Positions 47,420 to 56,888 of a DNA stretch of 63,914 nucleotides are shown here, piece by piece. The notes under the pieces are model-generated. The model had not been told where the DNA came from and did not search any database. It was given only the letters and a program-made list of their open reading frames with translations. The translations under genes and the position numbers were made by a program. Source of the stretch: an uncultured Pelagibacteraceae bacterium (GTDB lineage: Bacteria; Pseudomonadota; Alphaproteobacteria; Pelagibacterales; AG-422-B15). Each line of letters opens with the position of its first letter. Within the stretch, counting starts at the first letter, position 1. The stretch covers positions 1-63,914 of the forward strand of contig CACHCK010000005.1 in NCBI GenBank assembly GCA_902578305.1, written 5' to 3'.

Positions 47420-48790
47420 CTATAAATAAAAATCGTATTCTTCTGAAGGTATGAAACTGTTATCCATATGTTCAAATTCACCTTCTTTGGCTGATACGTA
47501 TAAATCAAGATACTCTTTTCCTAAATACTTAGATAAAATTTTTGATTCTTGAAAACGATTTAATGCAGACTCCATATTTTTTGGCATTTCAGGATCAGCA
47601 GTCTTATCAGCACCTTCAGTATTATCAAAACTCACTTGGTCTGTTGGTGAGAGTTTTTTTGTAAGTCCATAATGAAGTCCAGAAAGGATACAAGCTAAAA
47701 CAAGATATGGATTTGCATCAGCTGATGCTACCCGGTGTTCAATTCTTTTTGCACTATCTGATCCAGCAGGTATTCTTAATGAAACATCTCTTCGATTCCA
47801 TGACCAACTTTTATTCACTGGAACAAAATTTCGGGTTTGTATTCTTCGATAACCATTTCTATTTGGAATAAATATTGGAAATGAGTCATAAAAAGTTTCT
47901 TGAAAACCAGCTAAAGCATTTTTTAACTTATCATTTCCGTAACGATTCTTAGTTGCAAAAATATTTTTTCCATTATCATCGTATACTGAAATATGCAGGT
48001 GCATTCCATTTCCAGTCTCCTCAAGAAATGGCTTCGCCATAAATGTTGCTTCAAACCCATGCTTTGCAGTTGTTTCTTTTATTATTCTTCTTAACATTGC
48101 TGCATCATCCGCTGCTTTAAGCAGATCACCGGTATGCTTTAAATTAATTTCGTACTGACCAGCAGCAAATTCACTTGAAGCTGTTGTTGCAGGGATATCT
48201 TGAATTTTACAGTTCTCGTTAATTTCATTAAATAAATCCCCAAACATATCAAGATCGGGAATTCCATATACATGAGTTTTACTTGCACCTAATGCAGGAA
48301 CTGGCTTGCCTTCCTCATTTCTTTTCTTATCCAACAAATAAAACTCTAATTCAAAAGCCACTACTGGATTAAATCCGGTGCCTTTGAATTTATTCATTAC
48401 TTTTTCTAAAATATTTCTTGGGTCAACTTCCGCTGGATTTTCTATTACACCCCATTTTTCCTGTTCTTTTCTCATAGAAATTAGTACTTGAAGAACCTTG
48501 CTATCCCAAGGGACGGGCTTAATAGAATTTTTAACGGGCATTAAAACCCCATCTGGATCTCCGTCAGTCCAACCAAGATTCATTGTGTTAGTTACGCCAC
48601 CGAGGACATCTAAATAAAATGCTGAAAACGGTAATAATACACCATCTGAAAAAATTTTATCTGCCTCTAGTACTGGAAATCTTTTTCCCCTCACATATCC
48701 ACAGAGGTCTGTAAATATTGCATCTACATATTGAATATTATGATGACGATTAAGCACTTCATCAAATTCTGATTGTGTTGCAAGTTCCAT
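47420..48790 (-). CDS. glutamine-synthetase family ligase, gamma-glutamylpolyamine synthetase-like (PuuA-like)
   Basis: ATP-dependent amide ligase of the GS fold, 456 aa. Motifs: VVAFELEFYLLD (metal Glu), AAGQYEINL, GNGMHLHISVYD (metal His) and RIPAGSDSAKRIEHRVASADANPYL (ATP and glutamate binding), which resemble PuuA more than GlnA; the tyrosine adenylylation loop of GlnA is absent. With a polyamine-type transporter, a PuuB-like oxidase and an aminotransferase nearby, a role in attaching glutamate to an imported amine is inferred. Follows the Rieske-less homologue. Confidence 0.88.
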   Translation of the reverse strand: MELATQSEFDEVLNRHHNIQYVDAIFTDLCGYVRGKRFPVLEADKIFSDGVLLPFSAFYLDVLGGVTNTMNLGWTDGDPDGVLMPVKNSIKPVPWDSKVLQVLISMRKEQEKWGVIENPAEVDPRNILEKVMNKFKGTGFNPVVAFELEFYLLDKKRNEEGKPVPALGASKTHVYGIPDLDMFGDLFNEINENCKIQDIPATTASSEFAAGQYEINLKHTGDLLKAADDAAMLRRIIKETTAKHGFEATFMAKPFLEETGNGMHLHISVYDDNGKNIFATKNRYGNDKLKNALAGFQETFYDSFPIFIPNRNGYRRIQTRNFVPVNKSWSWNRRDVSLRIPAGSDSAKRIEHRVASADANPYLVLACILSGLHYGLTKKLSPTDQVSFDNTEGADKTADPEMPKNMESALNRFQESKILSKYLGKEYLDLYVSAKEGEFEHMDNSFIPSEEYDFYL

Positions 48791-48808
48791 ATAGGTATCG
48801 AATTAAGA

Positions 48809-49903
48809 TTAGACTAAGTCGTTCAGGTGTGTCTGTAAATGATTAAGGTAAAATTTCTGATATTGAACTAAGCTTGTCTCTAAATCCCCATATTTGCCAG
48901 GCTGATAGGACCTGCTTTCAATTCCCTTTTGATTCATTTCACATAACTGGGAATCTTCAGTAGAAGTTTGGTCCCACAAAAAAATCATTTTATCAACATC
49001 AACTTTCGCATCTTTATGAGTTACCCAATATTGGGTCACTACTGTTTTATTTTGACTAATTGGTGAGAATAAAAAAAGTATCACAAATTCGTTATTTGCA
49101 ACAAAGCTGTTAAATGGACTGAAACCAATTGCAGTATAACCATTGTCAGCACCAATCTCCCTAAAATCTCCCATCAATGTTGAACAAGAATAACTGCCAT
49201 CCATTGTTTCTGATGCAATACCTTCAGGTAAAGGTGTGCGCTCTGCGATTCTAAAATATTTTGAGTCATGTTCACTGAACTCTCCAACAAATAAACCTCT
49301 TTTTAAAGTTTGTTCTGTCCACTCTTTAATACGTTTTGTAAGTTTAGGGGCCTCAATTCCCGAACCAACACCTGCTCCATAAGAATTACAATAATCTTCA
49401 CCATGCACACTTAAATAATCTTTGTGTGTAAATTCGCCTCCCCAGCAATGAGCGCATTCTTTAAAATTATGAATTGTAGCTAAATGTGAAGCATTAAAAA
49501 TAAAATCTTTTTGAAAAGCAATCTTACCATCATTCAGTCCATGTATTTTGATGTATGGTTCAAGTGGTTTAATGAATTCATCAAATGAATAGGGAGAGTT
49601 TGATAAATTGATAAATACTAAACTCTCATACACTTTTAAATGACACTTAATATTTGGATCAGATGCAGAAATTGAAAGTTGATTATCATCTGTTTTTTTT
49701 ATCTCTATAAATCCTTTATTTAAGTTGTATGTAAAGATATCGGTTTGATTAAAGTGCGAGAGATGTGTGAGAAAAACCCATTGTTTTTTGAAAATTGCAT
49801 CATAACTTGCATGAAATATCTCTGAATTTGTAAAGAAAAGTTGATCCATTCCTGCGTGTGGATCTTGGCTCTGTATTAAACTTTTGATTTTTTCGCTTAT
49901 CAT
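48809..49903 (-). CDS. ring-hydroxylating oxygenase alpha-subunit homologue lacking the Rieske domain
   Basis: 364 aa, clearly related to the intact oxygenase at 56889-58127: both begin with an FFKQW-type helix (residues about 36-45 here, IFKKQWVFLTH), share KVYESLVFINLS...FDEFIKPLEP, and end with a WDxTxxxD...NQxGxxSxSxxPG segment. The CxH...CxxH Rieske region (about 60 residues between FIEIKKTDD and CHLKVYE) is missing. The mononuclear-iron motif is altered: N146-FKE-C-A-H152 then His160, seven residues between histidines instead of four; the distal Asp is kept. It could be a non-redox partner or a degenerate enzyme. A tight intergenic region (52 bases) separates it from the divergent amidase. 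Confidence 0.82.
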   Translation of the reverse strand: MISEKIKSLIQSQDPHAGMDQLFFTNSEIFHASYDAIFKKQWVFLTHLSHFNQTDIFTYNLNKGFIEIKKTDDNQLSISASDPNIKCHLKVYESLVFINLSNSPYSFDEFIKPLEPYIKIHGLNDGKIAFQKDFIFNASHLATIHNFKECAHCWGGEFTHKDYLSVHGEDYCNSYGAGVGSGIEAPKLTKRIKEWTEQTLKRGLFVGEFSEHDSKYFRIAERTPLPEGIASETMDGSYSCSTLMGDFREIGADNGYTAIGFSPFNSFVANNEFVILFLFSPISQNKTVVTQYWVTHKDAKVDVDKMIFLWDQTSTEDSQLCEMNQKGIESRSYQPGKYGDLETSLVQYQKFYLNHLQTHLNDLV

Positions 49904-49955
49904 AAATAATTTTCAATATATTTTAATAATTGTTAAATTTAAATAAAAAATCATC

Positions 49956-51449
49956 ATGAATGATACTGATATTGAAATTTGTTATTTATCCGCTTCAGAT
50001 ACATTAAAGAAGTATAAAGAAAAAAAATTATCTCCAGTTGAAGTCCTGTCGGCTGTAATTAAAAGAATAGAAACAGTTAATCCTAAGATAAATGCATTTA
50101 ATTATCTTGATTTTGATAAGTCTATAGAACTTGCAAAAGAGTCTGAGAAAAAATTTTCCAATAATAATGATGTTTTGCCTCTTGAAGGATTACCTTTAGC
50201 AATAAAAGACGAAGTGAATATAAAAGGACAACCAAATCGTAATGGTTGCTTACTTCTCAAGAATAATATCGCACAAAAAACTGATATTGATGTTGAAACA
50301 ATAGTCAATTCAGGAGCGATACTTCACGGTCGCACAACCAATCCAGAATTTTCTCTCACTTCTTTTTGTCACTCAAAACTAAATGGCGTAACAAGAAACC
50401 CTTGGAACTTAGATATGACACCTGGTGGATCGAGTGGAGGCAGTGCGGCTGCATTAGCTTCAGGTTGTGCAATGTTGACAACAGGAAGTGACATCGGAGG
50501 TTCAATAAGAATACCAGCAGGCGCATGCGGCGTAGTTGGATTCAAGCCACCTCATGGAAGAAATGCTCAAAGTTATCCATTCAATCATGACCCTTACTGT
50601 GTAACAGGACCACTCGCAAGAACAGTGGTTGATACTGCAATGATGCAAAACATTATGTGCGGACCAAACCAAAAAGACATAACATCTTTACGTCCAAAAA
50701 AAACATTACCATTAAATTACGAAAATATTAAAAATTGGAAAATAGCCTATTCAATGGACTTAGGATTTTTTGAGATTGATAAAGAAGTAGAACAGAACAC
50801 GCTGACAGCATTAAAAAAATTTGAAAGTCTTGGATGTCAGGTCACAGAGGTGAAACTTAATTGGAAAAAAGATGAAGTAAATTCGGTTTGCTTCAGTCAT
50901 TATGCGAATTCTTTTTATAAAGAAATTTCTGAGCTTTCAGACTTTGACAAAGAACAGCTGAGTGATTACACAAAAATGTTCAGTGGCGTTACTGAAATGC
51001 ACATTGACTCCTTAAAAAATAATAAAAAAATTTTCCACGAACAAATTGGCGCTCACTTGGGTTATGGCGTTGAAGAAAGTGCAATGGTGACTGGAAAAAT
51101 GTATGAAGAAATTGGTCCAATATTGGAAAAATATGATTTATTTATTTGCCCTACCAATGCCTTACCAGCAATCAAAGCAGATATTGATATAGTAAACGAA
51201 CGCGTCATTATTAATGGAAAAGAACAAGAATGTGCTGACTTTGCATGGTGCATGTCTCACCCATTCAATATGTTGGGTAAACTGCCAGTCCTTTCCGTAC
51301 CCTCTGGCTTTAGTTCAAATCAAGTGCCTACCGGCATTCAGATTATTTCACGCTCCTACAGTGATGAACTAGTATTTCAAGGAGGATACAACTACGAAAT
51401 CGTGGATCCATGGCTAAATAATGCGAAAAATCGGCCAGTTTTTGATTGA
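49956..51449 (+). CDS. amidase (amidase-signature family)
   Basis: Hydrolyses carboxamides with a Ser-cisSer-Lys triad: Lys in LAIKDEVN (about residue 85), GGSSGGSAAALASG holding the Ser pair, and SDIGGSIRIPA with the nucleophile. 497 aa. Position between the GS-like/oxygenase pair and the binding protein suggests it cleaves an amide intermediate or an imported amide. Confidence 0.92.
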   Translation: MNDTDIEICYLSASDTLKKYKEKKLSPVEVLSAVIKRIETVNPKINAFNYLDFDKSIELAKESEKKFSNNNDVLPLEGLPLAIKDEVNIKGQPNRNGCLLLKNNIAQKTDIDVETIVNSGAILHGRTTNPEFSLTSFCHSKLNGVTRNPWNLDMTPGGSSGGSAAALASGCAMLTTGSDIGGSIRIPAGACGVVGFKPPHGRNAQSYPFNHDPYCVTGPLARTVVDTAMMQNIMCGPNQKDITSLRPKKTLPLNYENIKNWKIAYSMDLGFFEIDKEVEQNTLTALKKFESLGCQVTEVKLNWKKDEVNSVCFSHYANSFYKEISELSDFDKEQLSDYTKMFSGVTEMHIDSLKNNKKIFHEQIGAHLGYGVEESAMVTGKMYEEIGPILEKYDLFICPTNALPAIKADIDIVNERVIINGKEQECADFAWCMSHPFNMLGKLPVLSVPSGFSSNQVPTGIQIISRSYSDELVFQGGYNYEIVDPWLNNAKNRPVFD

Positions 51450-51456
51450 TATAGTA

Positions 51457-51484
51457 TTGACCAGTTTATCCAGAGGTGTACAAT
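51457..51484 (+). promoter_or_regulatory. sigma70-type promoter for the binding-protein gene
   Basis: TTGACC at 51457-51462 and TACAAT at 51479-51484 with a 16-base spacer, just after the amidase stop. The expected start of transcription near 51491 leaves about 29 bases of leader, including AAGGA (51506-51510) at good distance from ATG 51520. Confidence 0.55.
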
Positions 51485-51519
51485 TTTTTCAGATTAAACA
51501 AAAAAAAGGATAATTAATT

Positions 51520-52644
51520 ATGCCAAAATACGATGTAACTAAAAAGTTCATTGATAACTTGCGAGAAGGCAAGGTAAGTCGTAGGTCTTTTGTAAAGGGT
51601 ATGGGTGCAGCTGGTGTTCTAGGTTTAACATCAGGTCTTGTTCCTGCTACAAATGCATTTGCATCTACTGGACGTGCTTTTGTTTGGGGCGGTTATGATG
51701 ACGATGGTCTATTTGGGCCATATGTTGAAGCTCACGGATCACCAGAATATTCAACTTTTGGAGATGCGGAAGAAGGTCTTCAAAAATTAAAAGCTGGTTT
51801 TGAAGTTGATGTTGCTTGGCCTTGCCAAGGTGAAATTGCACGATGGGTAAGAGCTGGTGTTATTCAGCCACTTGACACATCAAGATTAGAAAACTGGGGA
51901 GATATGTTCCCAGAAGTTAGAGACTTACCAAGTGGTATAGTTAACGGACAAAACTATTTTGCACCGGTTGACTGGGGAGACACAAGTATTGTGTACAACA
52001 CTGATAAAGTCACTTGGATGCAACCAGGTAATGAAAGTCTATATCTTTTAGAAGATCCAAGAATGAAAGGTAAAGTTGGAGTACTTGATAGTGCTGCAGA
52101 TAGTTTATTCTTGATGATGCATTATCTAGGAACAGACATTAAGGACATTAACCAATTAAATAAAGCGGCAATTGATCAAGGTATCAATAAGTTCCGTGAA
52201 CTCAGAGATAATGGAAACATTAGAACATTCTTCGCTGACTCTGCTTCTATTGCTGAAGCAATTGGAAACGAAGAGGTCTGGGCTTCAATTTGTTGGAATG
52301 AAACATCATGGGAGACTGGTTACCCAATGATGCGTCCTGTTGAAGGTACAATGACATGGGCATGCGGACTTGCAATTGCGACAGGTGCAAATCTTGATGT
52401 TGCTTATGACATGATTAACGCTGCAACTAGTGCCGAAACTTCAGCTTACCTATTAAGCGAATGGGGTTATGGACACTCTAACCAAAAAGGCTTTGGCTCA
52501 CTTACTGCAGATGAGCTAGCTGAAAGAGGAGTTGCTCCAAACCCAGCTGAACACTTAGCGAATGGTGCGTTCTCAGTAATGCCACCAGATGATGTAACGG
52601 ATTACATGGAAGCTCAGTGGGCAGAAATGACTGCTGGCGGTTAA
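51520..52644 (+). CDS. polyamine-type ABC transporter substrate-binding protein, Tat-exported
   Basis: Periplasmic binding protein of the PotD/PotF group, 374 aa. A twin-arginine signal SRRSFVKGMGAAGVLGLTSGL lies about residues 20-40, an uncommon export route for this class, ending AFA before the mature part. PVDWGDTSIVYNTD is typical of the polyamine-binding cleft. It has its own promoter and a strong terminator, so it is made in excess of the permease, as is usual. It is convergent with potA and thus not in one operon with its membrane partners. Confidence 0.9.
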   Translation: MPKYDVTKKFIDNLREGKVSRRSFVKGMGAAGVLGLTSGLVPATNAFASTGRAFVWGGYDDDGLFGPYVEAHGSPEYSTFGDAEEGLQKLKAGFEVDVAWPCQGEIARWVRAGVIQPLDTSRLENWGDMFPEVRDLPSGIVNGQNYFAPVDWGDTSIVYNTDKVTWMQPGNESLYLLEDPRMKGKVGVLDSAADSLFLMMHYLGTDIKDINQLNKAAIDQGINKFRELRDNGNIRTFFADSASIAEAIGNEEVWASICWNETSWETGYPMMRPVEGTMTWACGLAIATGANLDVAYDMINAATSAETSAYLLSEWGYGHSNQKGFGSLTADELAERGVAPNPAEHLANGAFSVMPPDDVTDYMEAQWAEMTAGG

Positions 52645-52665
52645 TCTTAAATTTGTGAAATCATT

Positions 52666-52704
52666 AATAGCCTGTTCTCTTATTGAGAGCAGGCTATTTT
52701 TTTT
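52666..52704 (+). terminator. rho-independent terminator after the binding-protein gene
   Basis: A 14-bp stem (52666-52679 with 52685-52698, one G-T pair), a five-base loop, and eight consecutive T to 52704. It is one of the few clear intrinsic terminators in the window. The stop codon of the convergent potA-like gene (52694-52696) lies inside its right arm. Confidence 0.85.
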
Positions 52705-53776
52705 GCAGTAAGCTAATATCTTCTAAACTGATACTTATAAAACAAGTATTATTGTCAAATGACTGATTATCAAAATGCTGCGATGATACAGTTATTACTT
52801 TATTTATTCCTGATACCTCAACATAAAATCTTGTCATTTCCCCTAAGTAGGAAGTCTGATTTATTTTTGCTTCTAAGCAAATATCCCAATCAGATTTATC
52901 TCTAGAAATCATCATTGACTCTGGTCGAACACTACAAACAACATCAGATGAATTCTCTGGAATATTTAGGTTATTCTTGACTTTAAAATCACCAAGATCT
53001 TCAATCGCAACATTAATTTGATCGCCATCTTTTGACTTTGTAGATGCTTTTAAAAAGTTTGTTTCTCCAATGAAATCACTTACAAAGATATTTTCTGGGT
53101 TCTTATAAAGTTCATTTGGAGCAGAAAGTTGTTGTATCTTGCCTTCACTCATAACAGCAACTCTATCAGACATGCTGATGGCTTCTTGTTGATCATGAGT
53201 TACAAATACAAAGGTAATTCCAATTTCTTTCTGTAGCGTTCTCAATTCAAGTTGCATTTCGTCTCTTAATTTTTTATCCAATGCTCCAAGAGGCTCATCC
53301 AATAAAAGAACTTTTGGTTGTCTAACTAAAGCTCTTGCTAACGCAACACGCTGTCTTTGCCCACCAGATAATTGCCCACTGAATCTTTCCTCATAACCCT
53401 CAAGCTTTACAAGGGCCAAAACATCATCAACTCTTTTTTTAATTTCGTCATCAGTCAAACCAAGTTTTCTTAATCCAAATTTTATATTTTGCTCAACATT
53501 AATGTGAGGAAATATGGCGTAGTTTTGAAATACCATATTTGTAGGTCTTTTATCAGGAGGCAATGCGGTGATATCACTGCCATCGATTAATAAATTACCA
53601 TTTGTTGGATATTCAAATCCTGCTAACAATCGAAGTAAAGTTGTCTTTCCACATCCTGATGGACCCAACAAAGAAAAGAACTCTCCTTCTTTAATTGAAA
53701 AAGAGACGTCATCAACTGCTTTGACATTTCCAAAATGTTTTGAAATTCCGTTTATCTGAATAAAATTTTCGTTCAT
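52694..53776 (-). CDS. potA: polyamine-type ABC transporter ATP-binding protein (PotA-like)
   Basis: Cytoplasmic ATPase of the import system. Walker A GPSGCGKTTL (about 37-46), Q-loop QNYAIFPH, signature LSGGQRQRVALARAL, Walker B LLLDEPLGALD, and a C-terminal TOBE domain. 360 aa. Last gene of the potB-potC-potA order on this strand. Confidence 0.94.
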   Translation of the reverse strand: MNENFIQINGISKHFGNVKAVDDVSFSIKEGEFFSLLGPSGCGKTTLLRLLAGFEYPTNGNLLIDGSDITALPPDKRPTNMVFQNYAIFPHINVEQNIKFGLRKLGLTDDEIKKRVDDVLALVKLEGYEERFSGQLSGGQRQRVALARALVRQPKVLLLDEPLGALDKKLRDEMQLELRTLQKEIGITFVFVTHDQQEAISMSDRVAVMSEGKIQQLSAPNELYKNPENIFVSDFIGETNFLKASTKSKDGDQINVAIEDLGDFKVKNNLNIPENSSDVVCSVRPESMMISRDKSDWDICLEAKINQTSYLGEMTRFYVEVSGINKVITVSSQHFDNQSFDNNTCFISISLEDISLLQKK

Positions 53777-53781
53777 ATTTT

Positions 53782-54591
53782 TTATAATTTAATAGCTATG
53801 TCCTGTTTCTCTTTGCCTTGTCCAACATTTCTCAGCCAGAATGCTAACAAAACAATAAAAGTAGTAAACACAATTATTACTGCCCCCAAAGCAAGTACAT
53901 GTGGGAGTTTTTTCACAAATCGCATTTGATTCCACATATACATTGGTAAAGTTGCATCACTGCCAGATAAAAAGAATGCCAGAATAAATTCATCAAAGGA
54001 TATAATAAAGCTTAACAATAAAGCTGCTATTATACCTGGCAAATATAAAGGAAGTGATACTCTGTAAAAAGTTCCCCATGCATTTTCCCCTAAATCACGT
54101 GAAGCTTCTTCTAAAGAAAAGTCAAAACCTTCTATTCGCGCAATCAATATCAACATTGCAAATGGAGTACAAAACAATATGTGTCCTATAGTTACTGGAA
54201 CCAGACCCAATGGAAAACCAAGGTTGATCCATATAATTAATATTGATACTGCTAAAATAATTTCTGGTATTAAAAACGGCATCATTATGGCTCCGTATGA
54301 AACATTCTGACCCCTAAATTTATATCTAACAAATGCCTTTGCAGCGAGAAGTGCAATTGCTGTACTTACAACGCTTGCAACAACGCCAACTTTAACGCTC
54401 GCCCATAAAGCTTTATGTAAGTTCCGCTTTGACCACATTTCCTCATAATGATCTGTGGTAAATCCTGCTAATGGAAATGACATATAATTTGCATCATTAA
54501 AACTGAAAATCGGTAAAAAAAGAACCGGTATATAGAGAAAACCAAAATATATTAATGTGTAAACTAGCAGTGAATTGTTTTTTTCATTCAT
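53782..54591 (-). CDS. potC: polyamine-type ABC transporter permease (PotC/PotI-like)
   Basis: Inner-membrane permease with about six transmembrane helices; the EAA loop that docks PotA is LEEASRDLGENAWGTFYRVSLPL. 269 aa. Three bases after potB and five before potA. Confidence 0.92.
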   Translation of the reverse strand: MNEKNNSLLVYTLIYFGFLYIPVLFLPIFSFNDANYMSFPLAGFTTDHYEEMWSKRNLHKALWASVKVGVVASVVSTAIALLAAKAFVRYKFRGQNVSYGAIMMPFLIPEIILAVSILIIWINLGFPLGLVPVTIGHILFCTPFAMLILIARIEGFDFSLEEASRDLGENAWGTFYRVSLPLYLPGIIAALLLSFIISFDEFILAFFLSGSDATLPMYMWNQMRFVKKLPHVLALGAVIIVFTTFIVLLAFWLRNVGQGKEKQDIAIKL

Positions 54592-54594
54592 GAT

Positions 54595-55479
54595 TTAAGA
54601 AAGCCTCTGTGTAAGTCTTTTTGTTGTGTATGAGACAATTGCTGTTATGAGAATAACGGTCGTCAGCATGATTGTGGCTGATGCCGCTCCAAGTGGTATA
54701 TTGTTTATTTTTCCGAAATAAGCTTGGATCATATTTGATAACATTCTTCCTTCAGTACCCCCAATTAAGGCAGGCGTTACATAATCACCTACAGTTGGAA
54801 TAAATATTATTAAAATCGCACCAATGACACCTGGTAAGGATAGAGGAAATGTCACTTTCCAAAATACTTCAAATTTTGATAAACCGAGATCTCTTGCAGC
54901 TTCAATATATGAAAAGTCTATTTTCTCAAGAGACACGTAAAGTGGTAATAAAGCAAATGCTGCCCAAGCATGTGTTAGAGTAATAATAACAGCTTCCTCC
55001 GAATACATAAGAAATGTAAGAGGCTCACTAATAATGCCTGCACCTAATAATGTTGAATTGAAAACTCCTTTGGTGCCCAGTATGATTTTCCAAGAAAATA
55101 CTCTTAATAGGTATGAAGTCCAAAAAGGTAAGGTTAATAAAACTAACCATAACATTTTGTTTTTTTTCACATAAAAAGCGATGTAATAGCATACAGGGTA
55201 AGCTGTTAGAAGAGTGATCAGTGTTACAATGAATGATATTTTAACCGACTTAATGAGAAGCGAGACAAGCAAACTTTTTTCAAAAAAGTCAATGTATCGC
55301 TGAACTGTGGGAGTGAAATCAATCTCCATCATACTTACTTGTGTAAAAGAGCTAAAACTTAGCATTAATGCCATAGGAATAAGCATTACGAGAATTATTA
55401 AAAATAATGCAGGAGACAGTAATGAATATGCTTTTACATTATCACTCTTAGAGTATAAATTTCGCCAAGCTTGAAACAT
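54595..55479 (-). CDS. potB: polyamine-type ABC transporter permease (PotB/PotH-like)
   Basis: Partner permease, six transmembrane helices, EAA loop YIEAARDLGLSKFEVFWKVTFPLS. 294 aa. It follows the PuuB-like oxidase by 36 bases in the same transcription unit as the aminotransferase and Rieske gene, linking uptake with catabolism. Confidence 0.92.
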   Translation of the reverse strand: MFQAWRNLYSKSDNVKAYSLLSPALFLIILVMLIPMALMLSFSSFTQVSMMEIDFTPTVQRYIDFFEKSLLVSLLIKSVKISFIVTLITLLTAYPVCYYIAFYVKKNKMLWLVLLTLPFWTSYLLRVFSWKIILGTKGVFNSTLLGAGIISEPLTFLMYSEEAVIITLTHAWAAFALLPLYVSLEKIDFSYIEAARDLGLSKFEVFWKVTFPLSLPGVIGAILIIFIPTVGDYVTPALIGGTEGRMLSNMIQAYFGKINNIPLGAASATIMLTTVILITAIVSYTTKRLTQRLS

Positions 55480-55515
55480 AAGAAAATTTTAATTTATATA
55501 AATAATAGATGCAAT

Positions 55516-56871
55516 TTATATTTCTTTTTTGCTTCTATCCGTGAGATTAGCATACCACAAATATAATCTTAAATACCAAAGTCTTAAAAATCCAAATGGG
55601 ATTTTAGGTGATAGGCCCTGATAGACTTTTGAAATGTTTGTTTCCCCACTATTTGACTCGTAAATCATTTCAGCTAATTTTTTACCACAGTACACAGTTG
55701 TATTGTTGCCGTTAGCTTGATAACCGTATGAAAAATATACAGACTTATCTTCTTCTAAAGCACCAAATGCCGGTACAAAGTCACGTGTCATAACAACGGT
55801 ACCTCTCCAATAATGATCAATATCAACGTTATCCCAATTTGGAAATACTCCACGAAATTTTTTTGTCATAAATTCTTGCATTCTCTCAGCGCTCTTTTCA
55901 TCTCCGTAAGTGTCGCCTCTAGTTCCAAATAACATCCTGTTTGAAGGCATCCTTCTATAGTAATACAAGATCTCTCTAGAGTTGCAGATTGGATTAAGAG
56001 TTTTATAGTTTTGTAATTTAAACTCATCCTCTGACATTTCTCTAGTAACAATTATATTTGATAAAACGGGCATCATTCTATTTGCAAAACTTGGGTGGAG
56101 AGACTCATCTGTGTATCCATTTGTTGCAACAACAACCTTATTTGCAGTAATCGATCCACTATCTGTAATTAATTTATGAGAACCATTTCTCTCCCATTTT
56201 TTCACTCTAGAAAAACTATGAAGTTTTGCTCCCACATCTACAGTTGCTGATGCAAAGCCATTCATAAAAGCCATTGGGTTCATTGCAAATCCTGCTTCAG
56301 TAAAAACAGCTCCAAATTGTTCTGTTGATTGATGTCCAACTTCATCAAACTCCTCTTTGGGTATCCACTTGGTGTTAATACCAAAATATTTTTTAAGATC
56401 GTTGCCCCACTCCTTTAGTTCCTCACTGCTATCAGGGTGATGAGCAACATCTAGATTGCCTGTACCAGTTTTTTCACAGTCAATATTATTTTCCGAAATA
56501 AGTGAGGATAAAAGTTCAACACCTTCAATTTGAGAAGAAAAAAATTTCTTTGTTTCATCCAGGCCAAACTTTGCAATCAGTTGGTTGACCGATAGTTTTG
56601 TTGCAGGCAAACAACAAAAGCCAGCATTCCTTGCACTGCTTGCAAATCCAAAATGTCCTGCCTCCAGTAATCTTACGTCACCGCTATAATTTTTTGCAAT
56701 GTGATAAGCTGTACTTATTCCAGTAAAGCCGCCGCCTATTACACAAACATCACAACTTTCATCAGTTATGAGCTTAGGATATTTGTCTTGTTCTATTTGA
56801 CTGACTTTTTCCCAATAACTTTTAACTGGCTTATTAACGTCGTAAATATCTTTGTTATAAAGTTGCTTCAT
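55516..56871 (-). CDS. FAD-dependent amine oxidoreductase (PuuB/DadA-like)
   Basis: DAO-family flavoenzyme, 451 aa. VCVIGGGFTGISTAYHIA (about 45-62) is the FAD loop; SARNAGFC follows as in PuuB, and the C-terminal GYQANGNNTTVYCGKKLAE binds FAD again. Likely oxidises an amine or gamma-glutamyl-amine to an aldehyde. The start at 56871 begins MKQLYNKDIY; a longer frame would overlap the Rieske gene. Confidence 0.88.
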   Translation of the reverse strand: MKQLYNKDIYDVNKPVKSYWEKVSQIEQDKYPKLITDESCDVCVIGGGFTGISTAYHIAKNYSGDVRLLEAGHFGFASSARNAGFCCLPATKLSVNQLIAKFGLDETKKFFSSQIEGVELLSSLISENNIDCEKTGTGNLDVAHHPDSSEELKEWGNDLKKYFGINTKWIPKEEFDEVGHQSTEQFGAVFTEAGFAMNPMAFMNGFASATVDVGAKLHSFSRVKKWERNGSHKLITDSGSITANKVVVATNGYTDESLHPSFANRMMPVLSNIIVTREMSEDEFKLQNYKTLNPICNSREILYYYRRMPSNRMLFGTRGDTYGDEKSAERMQEFMTKKFRGVFPNWDNVDIDHYWRGTVVMTRDFVPAFGALEEDKSVYFSYGYQANGNNTTVYCGKKLAEMIYESNSGETNISKVYQGLSPKIPFGFLRLWYLRLYLWYANLTDRSKKEI

Positions 56872-56888
56872 ACTCTCTTGCCCAGAGA

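Noticed and set aside
46696..47508. AlaX frame starting at 47508
   Set aside because: It would overlap the end of the glutamine-synthetase-like gene by 89 bases; the ATG at 47415 directly precedes conserved sequence.
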